From positions 1 to 64,000 of the forward strand of contig NZ_VJZT01000001.1 of NCBI RefSeq assembly GCF_007097245.1: DNA of 64,000 nucleotides, in the 5' to 3' direction. Of the stretch, positions 26,245-35,959 are shown in pieces. The first letter of the stretch is position 1; every line of letters begins with the position of its first letter. Source of the DNA: Flavobacterium restrictum (lineage in GTDB: Bacteria; Bacteroidota; Bacteroidia; Flavobacteriales; Flavobacteriaceae). Under the pieces are notes generated by a model. The model was not told the DNA's origin, made no database searches, and saw only the letters and a list, made by a program, of their open reading frames with translations. Made by a program: the position numbers and the translations under genes.

Positions 26245-26712
26245 ATGAAAAAATTAATCCTAATATCATGTCTGTCTTTTCTCTTTTTTAATTGTAAAAA
26301 AGAAGAAAAATCAGCAACCTCCATTGCACCCGAAATCAAAATAGATACTACCACAACGGTTGCTGATGCCAAAGCAAAAGAAAATCATAATTCTCAAAAT
26401 TCATTAGATTGGGCTGGGGTTTATAAAGGAGTTACGCCTTGTGCTGATTGCGAAGGAATTAACACCGAAATTACTTTGAATAAAAATTTGACTTACACCA
26501 TTAAAACAACCTATTTGGGAAAAGGAAAAGCCGAAGTTTACGAAGAAAATGGAGCTTTTACTTGGAATGAAACGGGATCTATTGTCGTATTTTCGGGTCT
26601 AAAAAACCGCCCCAATCAATACAAAGTGGGCGAAAATAAATTGACACAACTCGATATGAAGGGTCAAGAAATAGAAGGAGTTTTGGCGGAGAAATACATT
26701 CTCAAAAAATAA
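26245..26712 (+). CDS. NlpE-type copper-resistance/envelope-stress lipoprotein
   Basis: 155 aa from the ATG at 26245; a TTG at 26236 is in frame but less likely. Lipoprotein signal MKKLILISCLSFLFFNC. The mature domain begins DWAGVYKGVTPCADCEGINTEITL, the CxxC-containing opening of the NlpE N-terminal domain, followed by YTIKTTYLGKGKAEVYEENGAFTW. E. coli NlpE is an outer-membrane lipoprotein that reports surface contact and copper stress to the Cpx system; only the N-terminal domain is present here, so that signalling role cannot be assumed. Confidence 0.82.
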   Translation: MKKLILISCLSFLFFNCKKEEKSATSIAPEIKIDTTTTVADAKAKENHNSQNSLDWAGVYKGVTPCADCEGINTEITLNKNLTYTIKTTYLGKGKAEVYEENGAFTWNETGSIVVFSGLKNRPNQYKVGENKLTQLDMKGQEIEGVLAEKYILKK

Positions 26713-26739
26713 TTAGGTACTAAAAATCAAACAACACTT

Positions 26740-27312
26740 ATGATACAATTATTATTTAGAAAATGGTGGCTTATCCTTATTCAAGGACTATTATTAATCA
26801 TTTTAAGTATTTATATTTTTGATAATCCGGTGGTAGTTTTGGCGGCACTTTCGTTTTGGTTTGGCGTTTTGGTAATTACTGCGGGTGTTATTGGAGTGAT
26901 AACATGGCTATTTGCAACCGTTACCGAGAAAGAAGGAATGTCCCTTTTGTGGAGTATTTTTTCGGTGGGATTTGGGATTGTGTTGCTCCTTAATTTGGTT
27001 GTAACCATGAAAACAATCACGATGTTTTTTGCCTTTTGGATGCTCATTACGGGATTCAAACTCATACAATCGGGTTGGTCTTTGAGGGCAAAAAACTCCT
27101 TTGGTTGGTTGATGCTTCTTGCAGGGCTATTTTCGGTAGTTGCAGCGGTAATGCTGTTTTTTAATTTGGGTACAGGCGCTATTGGCGTGAGCACTTTGTT
27201 AGGAATGCAGGTTTTGTTAACTGGTGTTGCCCTTGTATTGTTGTCTTTTGCCAAAAAAGCAGTTGTGGGTATCGTAAAAGAAAAAATTGACTCTTTGAAA
27301 TCAGAAATTTAA
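26740..27312 (+). CDS. HdeD-like (DUF308) integral membrane protein
   Basis: 190 aa with six closely spaced hydrophobic helices in three hairpins, no signal peptide. Matches the DUF308/HdeD family (WWLILIQGLLLIILSIYIF, GVITWLFATVTEKEGMSLLWSIFSVGFGIVLLLN, FWMLITGFKLIQSGWSLRAKNSFGWLMLLAGLFSV). E. coli HdeD helps acid resistance at high cell density; no activity is known. It lies between the NlpE-like gene and an outer-membrane protein gene in a tight plus-strand run. Confidence 0.82.
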   Translation: MIQLLFRKWWLILIQGLLLIILSIYIFDNPVVVLAALSFWFGVLVITAGVIGVITWLFATVTEKEGMSLLWSIFSVGFGIVLLLNLVVTMKTITMFFAFWMLITGFKLIQSGWSLRAKNSFGWLMLLAGLFSVVAAVMLFFNLGTGAIGVSTLLGMQVLLTGVALVLLSFAKKAVVGIVKEKIDSLKSEI

Positions 27313-27331
27313 TAGTAATAATAAACAACAA

Positions 27332-28099
27332 ATGAACAAATCAATTGCAATTTCAGTACTCTTATTAATGTTTTCCATGGGAAGTAACGCACAAGAAACA
27401 GCACCCACAAAAACAGAAATTGACCCAACTAAACCTACTAATCTCTACACACAAGTAAATGCAAGTTTGGAGTATCAAAGTGGCAAAACCCAAAATCTTT
27501 TTGGGGTTCGAACCAATGTACAATATGCACTTAATCCCGATAATTTATTCCTGGTAGAACTTCCTTTTTTATACAATGATAAAACCGAAAAGTTTGGTAT
27601 TGGCGATATGCGTGTTCGTTATTTTACAGCAGTGAAGCGCAATATTTCGAAATCTTTTATTGCAATTGTTCCTTTTGCAGACGTGAGTTTCCCAATTGGC
27701 TCCTATAAAAATGGATTAGGAACCAGTAGTTGGTCATTAGCAGGTGGAGCCGTTTTAGGTTTTATAATTAGTAAAAAATTGTCTATTTTCCCGGGGGCGA
27801 GTTATGTGCATATAACTAAACCAGCCACAAATATACTCCCAGAGACTAGTAAGTTTAGTAGTGATGGTGTTGGTTTTCAGTTCAATGCCAGTTATGTGAT
27901 TAATAAAAAAACGTTTTTATTTGTAAATCCAACACCAACTTTTTTAAGTACAAATGGACAATGGAAAACATTTTGGTCTGGAGAAGTAAATTTGAATCGC
28001 ATTATTATCCCTAATAAATTTAAAGTAAATGCTTATTGGGGACCCAATTTCACTACCGATGTTCATATTTTGAGACTTGGAGCCACAATGTATCTATAA
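27332..28099 (+). CDS. Outer-membrane beta-barrel protein (MetA-pathway/transporter type)
   Basis: 255 aa. Signal peptide ending SMGSNAQE. The mature part resembles the phenol-degradation MetA-like porin family: LYTQVNASLEYQSGKTQNLFGVRTNVQYALNPDNLFLVELPFLYND, FGIGDMRVRYFTAV, FIAIVPFADVSFPIGSYKNGLGTSSWSLAGGAVLGF, then barrel strands ending LRLGATMYL. It starts 19 bp after the HdeD-like gene and ends 32 bp before the amidohydrolase ATG; probably all are co-transcribed. Confidence 0.72.
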   Translation: MNKSIAISVLLLMFSMGSNAQETAPTKTEIDPTKPTNLYTQVNASLEYQSGKTQNLFGVRTNVQYALNPDNLFLVELPFLYNDKTEKFGIGDMRVRYFTAVKRNISKSFIAIVPFADVSFPIGSYKNGLGTSSWSLAGGAVLGFIISKKLSIFPGASYVHITKPATNILPETSKFSSDGVGFQFNASYVINKKTFLFVNPTPTFLSTNGQWKTFWSGEVNLNRIIIPNKFKVNAYWGPNFTTDVHILRLGATMYL

Positions 28100-28131
28100 A
28101 AATCAATCAATTACTCTTTAATTATTTTCCA

Positions 28132-29850
28132 ATGAAAAAATCAATAACCGCATTCCTTTTAGTAGCATTAATAAGCTGTTCTAAAAAAGAAGTTGCCAAT
28201 CCTGCCGACGCTATTTATTTTGGTGGCGAAATCCTAACAATGGAGGGCGAAAAAGCCAATTATGCCGAAGCAGTTGCCATCAAAGACGGAAAAATCCTTT
28301 TTGTAGGTTCAAAAACCGAAGCCGAGAAATTTCACGGTGACAAAACCGAGATGAAAGATTTAGAAGGAAAAACTATGATGCCGGGACTTATTGACCCACA
28401 TTTGCATCCTATTTTGGGTTCGGTAATATTAAATACCAGTTTTGCATCGCCATTCGATTGGAATTTTCCTTGGGGAAATGTAAAAGCCATTCGGGGTCAC
28501 AAACCTTTTATGGACAAAGTCGTGGCTTACGATAAAGCGTTGAAAGACCCAACAGAACAATTAATTGTTTGGGGGTATATGCAACCTTTTCACGGCAGTA
28601 TGTCCCGTAGAGAACTCGATTCTATCTCCACTACACGACCTATTGTGGTTTGGCAATATTCGGCTCACGAGATGTTTTTTAATACAGCAGCTCTTAAAAA
28701 ATTTAAAATCACAGAAGCTGAAACCAAAGGGAATAGCCAGATTGATTATAAATTAGGACGATTTGTAGAGGCGGGTTTCTTCACGGTTGCCTTACCCAAA
28801 TTAGCACCTTACTTAATGGGCGAAAAAGAGATGAAGGAAGCAATGGGCAAATTTAGCTCCGTGGTGCATCTTGGCGGAATTACAACCGTTGGTGATATGG
28901 CATTAGGCGCGTCAGGAAGTATGGAAACCGATTTAAAAATGACGGCTACAATTCTAGAGGATCCCAACACCCCTTTTAGAATTCAATATACTCCTGACCT
29001 TAATACATTAGGCGTTATAAACGGTGATGGAGAAAAAACGTTGGCCATTGTAAAAGAGTTGGAGAAGAAAAAATCGCCACATATGGTCATTGGACACAGT
29101 ATAAAGTTATTTTCGGATGGAGCTTTTTTCGGTCAGGCTTTTCAAGTAGAAGCACCCGGATATAATGATGGGCATCACGGAGAGTGGATTATGCAACCCG
29201 AACGTTTGCACAAAACAATGCGTTTTTGGTGGAATGCAGGATATACCATTCACATTCATTGCAATGGTAGCGGCGGATTGACTGCAATTTTAGATGAATT
29301 AGAAATCTTGCAAAATGAAAATCCAAAGAAAGACCATCGCTTAACGATTGAGCATTTTGGAGAATCATCAGTGGCACAAGCCAAAAGAATTGCCGATTTA
29401 GGAGCAGTTGTATCTGCCAATCCGTATTATTTATATGCAATGGGCGATAAGTTTTCGGGAGATAAAATTTTGGGTAAAAAAAGAGGTTCAGAGATGGTGC
29501 GATTGGGTTCATTACTCAAAAACAAAGTGCCTTTTGCCTTGCATACTGATTTTACAATGGCACCACTTCAGCCATTGCTTTTGGCTTGGGTAGCTGCCAA
29601 TAGAATAACTGCCGATGGCAATTTATTAGCACCAGAAGAAAGAGTTCCTGTTTATAATGCGTTACAAGGAATCACTTCAAACGCCGCTTTTGTGTTGCGT
29701 ATGGATGATGAAATAGGAAGTATTAAAGCAGGCAAAAAAGCAGATTTTGTTATTTTACAAGAAAATCCAATGAAAATTGAACCTATAAAACTGAAAGATA
29801 TTAAGGTTCTGGAAACCGTTTATGAAGGTAAATCATTTCCAATAAAATAA
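28132..29850 (+). CDS. Amidohydrolase, YtcJ-like, lipoprotein
   Basis: 572 aa from the ATG at 28132; the frame extends back to 28036 inside the previous gene, but this Met gives a lipoprotein signal (MKKSITAFLLVALISC). Metal-dependent amidohydrolase fold: N-terminal beta-sandwich (IYFGGEILTMEGEKANYAEAVAIKDGKI), metal motif PGLIDPHLHP, LFSDGAFF, HIHCNGSG, TIEHFGESS, LHTDFTMAP and the closing sandwich (IGSIKAGKKADFVILQENP). Relatives hydrolyse N-substituted formamides or similar amides. The lipid anchor puts it outside the cytoplasm; substrate unknown. Confidence 0.87.
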   Translation: MKKSITAFLLVALISCSKKEVANPADAIYFGGEILTMEGEKANYAEAVAIKDGKILFVGSKTEAEKFHGDKTEMKDLEGKTMMPGLIDPHLHPILGSVILNTSFASPFDWNFPWGNVKAIRGHKPFMDKVVAYDKALKDPTEQLIVWGYMQPFHGSMSRRELDSISTTRPIVVWQYSAHEMFFNTAALKKFKITEAETKGNSQIDYKLGRFVEAGFFTVALPKLAPYLMGEKEMKEAMGKFSSVVHLGGITTVGDMALGASGSMETDLKMTATILEDPNTPFRIQYTPDLNTLGVINGDGEKTLAIVKELEKKKSPHMVIGHSIKLFSDGAFFGQAFQVEAPGYNDGHHGEWIMQPERLHKTMRFWWNAGYTIHIHCNGSGGLTAILDELEILQNENPKKDHRLTIEHFGESSVAQAKRIADLGAVVSANPYYLYAMGDKFSGDKILGKKRGSEMVRLGSLLKNKVPFALHTDFTMAPLQPLLLAWVAANRITADGNLLAPEERVPVYNALQGITSNAAFVLRMDDEIGSIKAGKKADFVILQENPMKIEPIKLKDIKVLETVYEGKSFPIK

Positions 29851-29971
29851 TGATTATGAAAAAATAAATAGTTGTATTTGTACTAACTATAGTTAATTAA
29901 ATCTTTCGTATGTTACGAAAAATGTATAAGTTTACATGAAATTTAACATTTATAACTTCAATATTACAACT

Positions 29972-30508
29972 ATGAGCGACATAACCATTGACGGAAAAAA
30001 GAAGAGTTTTAAAGAAAAATTCAAAGAAGAATTTATCGAATATTGGATAAATGTAGCATATTTAACCTTTTATTTTGGGGTATTTGTTACCTACAAAAGA
30101 TTGATTTTAGCACAATATGAAATTGATTTTGAGGAATACGGTACTGCTTTTTTTAATGCTTTTGTGTTGGGCAAAGTTGTTTCTATAATTGGAATGACCA
30201 AAATGGGCAAAAAAAATATAAATACTAATTTATCGGTGTCAACCTTATATAAAACGGCTGTTTTTACATTATGTCTAGTTGTTTTCAATGCTTTGGAAGA
30301 ATTTGTAGTTGGTTATTTTAAAACATCATCTGCTCAAGAAGCTATCGTTATTTTGAGTCATCATTTGGGAACTCATGAATATTTAGCTAGCTTATTGGTT
30401 GTTTTTACTAGTTTTATTCCATTTTTTGCTTTCAAAGAATTGGCTAGAGTTATAGGGCATAAAACGATCATTGATCTTTTTTTCAAAAGAAAAGAAGCTG
30501 ATTTGTAA
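29972..30508 (+). CDS. Uncharacterised four-helix membrane protein
   Basis: 178 aa from ATG 29972; an ATG at 29936 would add 12 residues. A Lys/Glu-rich N-terminus (GKKKSFKEKFKEEF) is followed by about four transmembrane helices: WINVAYLTFYFGVFVTYKRL, TAFFNAFVLGKVVSIIGMTKMG, LYKTAVFTLCLVVFNALEEFVVGYF and LASLLVVFTSFIPFFAFKELARVIG. I recognise no characterised family. It lies between the amidohydrolase gene and the TolC-EmrA-EmrB-type efflux genes (41 bp before tolC-like), so it may be part of that unit. Confidence 0.75.
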   Translation: MSDITIDGKKKSFKEKFKEEFIEYWINVAYLTFYFGVFVTYKRLILAQYEIDFEEYGTAFFNAFVLGKVVSIIGMTKMGKKNINTNLSVSTLYKTAVFTLCLVVFNALEEFVVGYFKTSSAQEAIVILSHHLGTHEYLASLLVVFTSFIPFFAFKELARVIGHKTIIDLFFKRKEADL

Positions 30509-30549
30509 AATAAAACATTATTTTTTTAACAAAAACCAAAAAAAAATTG

Positions 30550-31893
30550 ATGAATTATTACCTTTTCAAAAATTTCAAAATCAGTTGTTTTTTTTTCACT
30601 TTCCTGTGTTTAACAATGGGAGCAGTTTTTGCGCAACAAAATATTGATTTGAAAGATTGCAGAATCATAAAGTTGGATGAAGCCCTTCAATTCGGGATTC
30701 AAAATAACAAGCAACTCAAAATTTCGAATACAGATGTGGCTATTGCCAACGAGAATGTGAGCCAGTCTAAAATTGCCAAATCACCTCGTATTGGGCTGAA
30801 TATGGGCTATAATTATATTGGAAACCCCAAAATTTACGATGGTTTTTATGATAAAAGTATAACCGTTGATTACTTCAATAATCAATCATTTGCCAATATT
30901 GTTGGGTCAATGCCAATTTATAATGGAAGCCTAATCAATAACAAAATCGAGCAACAAGAATTGATTAGCGAAATGAAGCAATCAGTAGTTAAAATGACCG
31001 AAGCCGAAATCAAATTAACAATCGTACAACACTATTTTACTCTCGAAAAATTATACCGACAAATCGATGTAACCAAACAAAACATCATCAATACTGATTT
31101 GCGAATCAAACAACTTCAATCGAGAGTTTTGAACGGACAAAATCTTAAAAGTGATTTGTTGCGAACCGAATTACAGCAATCTCGTTTTAAAGTTTCAGTT
31201 TTGAAGGATTCTAACAACATCAAATTGGTTAGTAATTATTTGGATATTTTAATTGGACTTCCTACTGATACGGTGCTCAAACCCGAAACTGTAGATGCCC
31301 TACTTCCCGCCGGGATTATTGACTTGCAAAAAAGCCTGACCGAAGCTTATCAAAATAGGGTAGAAATCAAACAATCCGAAATTGGGGTAAAATTATCCAA
31401 ATCCACTTTGAGTTTAACCAAAAGTGGTTTTAAACCCAATGTAAATGCCAATGTTGTGTTGAATACGCAGTATCCTGCTCAATGGCCTAATTATCCCAAC
31501 ATCCTTAATTATTGGGCAGCAGGAGTTTCGTTAAATTGGGATATTTCTAGTTTTTATAATTTAAAACATCGTATAAATGCCAATAAAATTGAAATCGAGA
31601 AAAGCAACATCGTTTTAGAGGCTACAAAAGACCAGATTGACAGAGAAGTAAAAAGTAGTTTTGTTCGTTTTGTAGAAAGCAAAGAAAATATTATCACTTT
31701 CAAAAAAGATGTGGAATTATCGTTAAGCAATTACAAAATTGTAAAAAGTAGATACGACAACGATTTTGCCTTAATTAGCGACATGGTCGATGCCGAATTG
31801 CAAGTCAACGAAGCAAAAATCTCCTTGATTAATGCCAATTTAGATTTAATTATTCAATATTATTCGTTGCAATATGCAATAGGTAAACTATAA
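30550..31893 (+). CDS. TolC-family outer-membrane efflux protein
   Basis: 447 aa (ATG at 30550; a TTG codon directly precedes it). A signal peptide ends GAVFAQ. Two structural repeats of the outer-membrane-factor family can be traced, each with a long alpha-helical coiled-coil pair: IKLDEALQFGIQNNKQLKISNTDVAIANENVSQSKIAKSPRIGLNMGYN in the first half and LQKSLTEAYQNRVEIKQSEIGVKL in the second. It forms the trimeric outer-membrane channel of a tripartite exporter; the adaptor gene starts 4 bp after its stop. Confidence 0.87.
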   Translation: MNYYLFKNFKISCFFFTFLCLTMGAVFAQQNIDLKDCRIIKLDEALQFGIQNNKQLKISNTDVAIANENVSQSKIAKSPRIGLNMGYNYIGNPKIYDGFYDKSITVDYFNNQSFANIVGSMPIYNGSLINNKIEQQELISEMKQSVVKMTEAEIKLTIVQHYFTLEKLYRQIDVTKQNIINTDLRIKQLQSRVLNGQNLKSDLLRTELQQSRFKVSVLKDSNNIKLVSNYLDILIGLPTDTVLKPETVDALLPAGIIDLQKSLTEAYQNRVEIKQSEIGVKLSKSTLSLTKSGFKPNVNANVVLNTQYPAQWPNYPNILNYWAAGVSLNWDISSFYNLKHRINANKIEIEKSNIVLEATKDQIDREVKSSFVRFVESKENIITFKKDVELSLSNYKIVKSRYDNDFALISDMVDAELQVNEAKISLINANLDLIIQYYSLQYAIGKL

Positions 31894-31897
31894 AAAT

Positions 31898-32965
31898 ATG
31901 ACTATGAGCGAAGAAACTGCAATTAATGATGCTATTCAAAATACAGAAAAAAAAAGAAATAATATCCTGACGATTCTTTCTTTTATTTTCCTGTTGGCAG
32001 GTGGATTATGGATTTTGAGTTTGTTTTTTGATTTCAGCCGATACGAAACTACCAATAATGCGCAAGTCGATGCCTATATGAACAACATAGCCGCAAGAGC
32101 CACGGGACATATTATTGCAATAAAATTTGAAGAAAATCAGTTGGTGCATCAAGGTGATACTTTGTTAATTCTAGATGACGAAGAATACAAAATCAAAGTA
32201 AAACAAGCCGAAGCTGATCTAGCTGTAGCCGAAGGAAATCTGCATTCATTGCAACAAACCATCGTTACCTCTTTATCTAACCAAGCGGCAACCCAAGCAA
32301 AACTAGCTGGTGACCAAGCCAGTTTAGAAAAAGCACAGAAAGATTACCAACGCTTCAAAAACATGTATGCAGATTCAGCTGTGACCGCAAACCAATACGA
32401 TCAAGTTGTAGCCAAATTGCAATCGACAAAAGCCTATCTAAAAGCAGGCGAAAACGAATTATTGGCGAGCGGTTCAATCGCTAAACAAAGTTTGACCAAT
32501 TTAGAAGCTGCCAGAGCAACCGTATCCCGAAAACAAGCCGATCTGGATGCTGCAAAATTGCAATTGTCTTATACCATAATCACTGCTCCAGTTGATGGTG
32601 TTGTGGGGCAACGCGCTTTGTCTGTTGGCGATTTGGTAAATACTAATCAAGTTATTGCTTCAATTGTTTTGAAACAAAAATGGGTAACGGCAAATTTTAA
32701 AGAAACTCAAATAGAAAGAATAAAGCAAGGGCAAGAGGTAACCCTTACCATAGATGCCTTGGATGCCAAAGAATTTAAGGGAAAAGTAGTTGGTTTTTCG
32801 CCAGCAACTGGGTCCAAATTCTCGATGGTAGAACCCGATAATTCCACAGGGAATTTTGTAAAAATTACCCAACGCATTCCCGTAAAAATAGTTTTTGAAG
32901 CTTTGGCTACTGAATTACAAGAAGTAAAACCAGGAATGAATGTAACGGTCGTAGTAAAAAAATAA
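31898..32965 (+). CDS. HlyD/EmrA-type membrane-fusion protein
   Basis: 355 aa. One N-terminal transmembrane helix (about 28-44, ILSFIFLLAGGLWILSLFF) anchors it in the inner membrane. A lipoyl half (NNAQVDAYMNNIAARATGHIIAIKFEENQLVHQGDTLLILDDEEY), a coiled-coil hairpin (about 95-200) and the returning lipoyl half (LSYTIITAPVDGVVGQRALSVGDLV) follow, then the beta-barrel. This is the EmrA pattern. It links the downstream MFS pump to the upstream TolC-like channel. Confidence 0.9.
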   Translation: MTMSEETAINDAIQNTEKKRNNILTILSFIFLLAGGLWILSLFFDFSRYETTNNAQVDAYMNNIAARATGHIIAIKFEENQLVHQGDTLLILDDEEYKIKVKQAEADLAVAEGNLHSLQQTIVTSLSNQAATQAKLAGDQASLEKAQKDYQRFKNMYADSAVTANQYDQVVAKLQSTKAYLKAGENELLASGSIAKQSLTNLEAARATVSRKQADLDAAKLQLSYTIITAPVDGVVGQRALSVGDLVNTNQVIASIVLKQKWVTANFKETQIERIKQGQEVTLTIDALDAKEFKGKVVGFSPATGSKFSMVEPDNSTGNFVKITQRIPVKIVFEALATELQEVKPGMNVTVVVKK

Positions 32966-32968
32966 AAT

Positions 32969-34537
32969 ATGTTTGCAGGAAAAAAAGGTAGCGTTTTCAC
33001 TCTTGTTGGATTATATATCCTTACGATTCCTTTTTTTAATGCCTTGAATGTAACCGCTTACGACAATTCTCAAATTCTGGGACACTTTGGCGAATCGACC
33101 ACTATTTTTACTTATTCCAGTTATATTCCAGTATTTGTAATGTTGGCATTTATGCCTTTGGGAATGCGAATTGCCAAGCAAATGAAGGTGCGAACAATGA
33201 TTTTGTCGGCTTGCTTTTTGGCAATTTTATTCAATACTGCTTCTTTATATGCTACAAATATTTATTGGTTTACTTTTTGGCGTTCCCTTTTGGCTGTGAT
33301 TTCTATTATTGGGATATTTGCTTCGATGATTCCGATTTTAATGAAGTACAATCCAGCATTCAATATGCCTATAATGTATGGAATTATCCAATTTATTCTA
33401 CAAGGAAGTTCGCATATTTACAAATACCTTGGTGCTCAATTTACGAGCGTTTATGATTGGACTTTTAGTATTTATTTTCTAAATATCAATTTTTTGATAG
33501 GCATTATTTTGGCTTGGATTTTTTATCGAAAAGATGTCGCGCCAATGAAAGGCAAGTTTCAATTTGACTGGCGAGGTTGGATTATTTTGATTTTCTTTTT
33601 TACCATAATTCTTTTCATTTGTGCCGAGGGACAAAGTAGAAATTGGCTTTCCGATTCCAAAATAACCATTGCTTTTGCCTCTTTATTGCTCTTGATTGGA
33701 GTTTATTTATTCCACGTTCGTTTTACCAAAGAACCTATAATAGATCCCGATGTTTTTAAATATAAAAATGTCGTAATGGGTACTTTCCTCTTTTTTTATA
33801 TCGGTTTGATGAATGGAACGGGAAGTATCGTTACTGGATATATGTCGGGAGTACTTGGTTTTGATGGTGTTTATCAAGCTCGAACACATCTGGCAATACT
33901 GATAGGACTTTTTATTGCCATTCCGTTATCGACCTATCTTTTGTATAAAAAAATTTATTTGGCAACCATTTGGATTGCTGGATTTGCGTGTTACGGAATA
34001 TACCACATCCTTCTTTATTTTCGATTTTATCCCGGAATTGCTCCAGCCGATTTTTTATTGCCGTTTGTTTTCAAAGGATTGGCTATTGGATTTTTGTATC
34101 CTATTTCGGCATTGTATATTGCCGAAGGAGTTCCTGCTAAACTAGGCGATTCCCGAATGATGAGCGGTATTATTGCGCGTGTTATTATTGCTACTTTGCT
34201 TGGTGGCGCACTTTTGGGTACTTTTATTTCGAATACCAAAGCGCAGCACAAAACGGGTTTAAGTCAGCAATTATCAGTAGTAAACCAACAAGCAGCGAAG
34301 AAATTATCGAATACCAAGAATTATTATTTACATCAAGGATCATCACAAATAGAAGCACAGAAAATGGCAGAACGAAGTTTGTCCAATCAAACCTCAAAAG
34401 CGTCTATTTTACTAGCTTATAAGGATATTTATTTAGTAATGTCGGCACTTTGTATCTTGCCAATTATCATTCTTTTGCTATTCCGATTAGGAAGAAGACC
34501 TATTGGAAGAGTAGAATTAGAACCAATTCCTGTTTAA
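32969..34537 (+). CDS. MFS efflux transporter, DHA2/EmrB-like
   Basis: 522 aa with about 14 transmembrane helices, the DHA2 size. It begins 3 bp after the adaptor gene. The N-terminus lacks the usual EmrB loop sequence and reads GLYILTIPFFNALNVTAYDNSQILG; GMRIAKQMKVRTMIL is the loop 2-3 motif in diverged form. A long Gln/Lys-rich loop (HKTGLSQQLSVVNQQAAKKL) precedes the last helix. Proton-driven pump of the tripartite system with the two preceding genes; likely exports drugs or fatty acids, but the substrate is unknown. Confidence 0.85.
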   Translation: MFAGKKGSVFTLVGLYILTIPFFNALNVTAYDNSQILGHFGESTTIFTYSSYIPVFVMLAFMPLGMRIAKQMKVRTMILSACFLAILFNTASLYATNIYWFTFWRSLLAVISIIGIFASMIPILMKYNPAFNMPIMYGIIQFILQGSSHIYKYLGAQFTSVYDWTFSIYFLNINFLIGIILAWIFYRKDVAPMKGKFQFDWRGWIILIFFFTIILFICAEGQSRNWLSDSKITIAFASLLLLIGVYLFHVRFTKEPIIDPDVFKYKNVVMGTFLFFYIGLMNGTGSIVTGYMSGVLGFDGVYQARTHLAILIGLFIAIPLSTYLLYKKIYLATIWIAGFACYGIYHILLYFRFYPGIAPADFLLPFVFKGLAIGFLYPISALYIAEGVPAKLGDSRMMSGIIARVIIATLLGGALLGTFISNTKAQHKTGLSQQLSVVNQQAAKKLSNTKNYYLHQGSSQIEAQKMAERSLSNQTSKASILLAYKDIYLVMSALCILPIIILLLFRLGRRPIGRVELEPIPV

Positions 34538-34635
34538 AAAAGATATATTTGAAACTTCTATAAAGTGAAGAGCCTTTAAACGGCGGTATCACCGTATAAA
34601 TAATTACAAATCTTAATTAGTATCCAAAAAAATAA

Positions 34636-35865
34636 ATGACAACAAAACGAAATGCCGCTTTGGGCTTCATCTTTATCACGGTGCTTGTAGACGTAATTGG
34701 GTTGGGAATTATAATACCAATTGTACCCAAATTAATAGAAAAATTGACAGGTTTAGGTATTAGCGAAGCCTCCAAATTTGGTGGTTGGTTGATTTTTGCG
34801 TTTGCAATTATGCAATTTATTTTTTCACCAATATTGGGTGGATTGAGTGATAAATATGGTAGAAGACCTATTTTACTGCTATCGCTTTTGGGTTTGGGAT
34901 TTGATTATATTTTTCATGCGTTTGCTCCCTCGATTACTTGGCTTTTTGTGGGTAGGATTATTGCGGGTATTATGGGTGCCAGTTTTAGTACCGCAACCGC
35001 ATACATTGCGGATATTAGTTCTCCTGAAAAAAGAGCGCAAAATTTTGGTCTCATTGGGGCGGCTTTTGGATTGGGTTTTATAATTGGTCCCGTAATAGGC
35101 GGAATTAGCAGTAAGTGGGGAACAAATGTTCCTTTTTTGATTGCTGCTGGATTAACGTTGCTCAATGTTATTTATGGTTATTTTATTTTGCCCGAATCGT
35201 TATCCACAGCCAATCGTAGAGAATTTGATTGGCGTAGAGCCAATCCTGTAAGCTCGTTGCAACACTTAAAGAAATATCCAGTAGTATCGGGTTTGGTGGT
35301 TTCGCTAATTTTGACCTTTATCGCTTCACATGCCGTTCAATCAAATTGGACGTATTATACCATTTATAAGTTCCATTGGACTGCCGAAATGGTGGGCTAT
35401 TCATTAGCTATTGTAGGATTATTAGTTGCTTTTGTGCAAGGATTTTTGATTCGGAAAATAATACCTCGTTTGGGACAAAATAAGTCGATTTACTTAGGAA
35501 TGGCTTTTTCGGCATTAGGCTTAATACTGTTTGGTTTGGCTTCAAGTGGTTAGATGATGTTTCTTTTTTTGATTCCATATTGTTTGGGTGGTATTGCTGG
35601 ACCAGGAATTCAAGGGATTATTTCGAGTCAAGTTCCTAACAATGAGCAAGGCGAAATGCAAGGTGCATTGGCAAGTTTAACCAGTTTATGCGCTATTTTA
35701 GGCCCTTTGTTAATGACAAATTTGTTTGCCTATTCCACCTCAAAAAAAAGTTTGTTTTACCTTCCAGGAGCTCCATTTTACTTGGCTGCGGTATTAACTT
35801 TAATCGCTTTGTTTCTTTCTATTCGAACCTTATCCAAGCATCGGTTTGGGAGTAAAAATGGCTGA
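34636..35865 (+). pseudogene. TetA-like MFS transporter broken by an in-frame TAG
   Basis: A continuous 410-codon frame encodes a 12-helix DHA1 transporter of the TCR/TetA type ([20 protein letters not shown]; motif [31 protein letters not shown]), interrupted by TAG at 35551-35553. The sequence on both sides is in the same frame (FGLASSG, stop, [13 protein letters not shown]) and homologs keep a Trp-Met-Met here as I recall them, so a TGG-to-TAG change is the simplest explanation. The first 305 codons give 9-10 helices only. Truncated product, readthrough, or a sequencing error all remain possible; both halves lack other damage. Confidence 0.8.
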
Positions 35866-35908
35866 AAAATTTCAACTTAATTAGCTGATTTTTGTAAAAT
35901 AAAAAAAA

Positions 35909-35937
35909 GGTAGAAATCTAAATTTCTACCCTTTTTT
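35909..35937. terminator. Bidirectional terminator between the TetA-like and OmpA-family genes
   Basis: A 9-bp stem (35909-35917 with 35922-35930) with a 4-nt loop, A tract on one side and T tract on the other, between convergent genes. Confidence 0.82.
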
Positions 35938-35959
35938 AAGTATTGGCAAACCTATTTAA

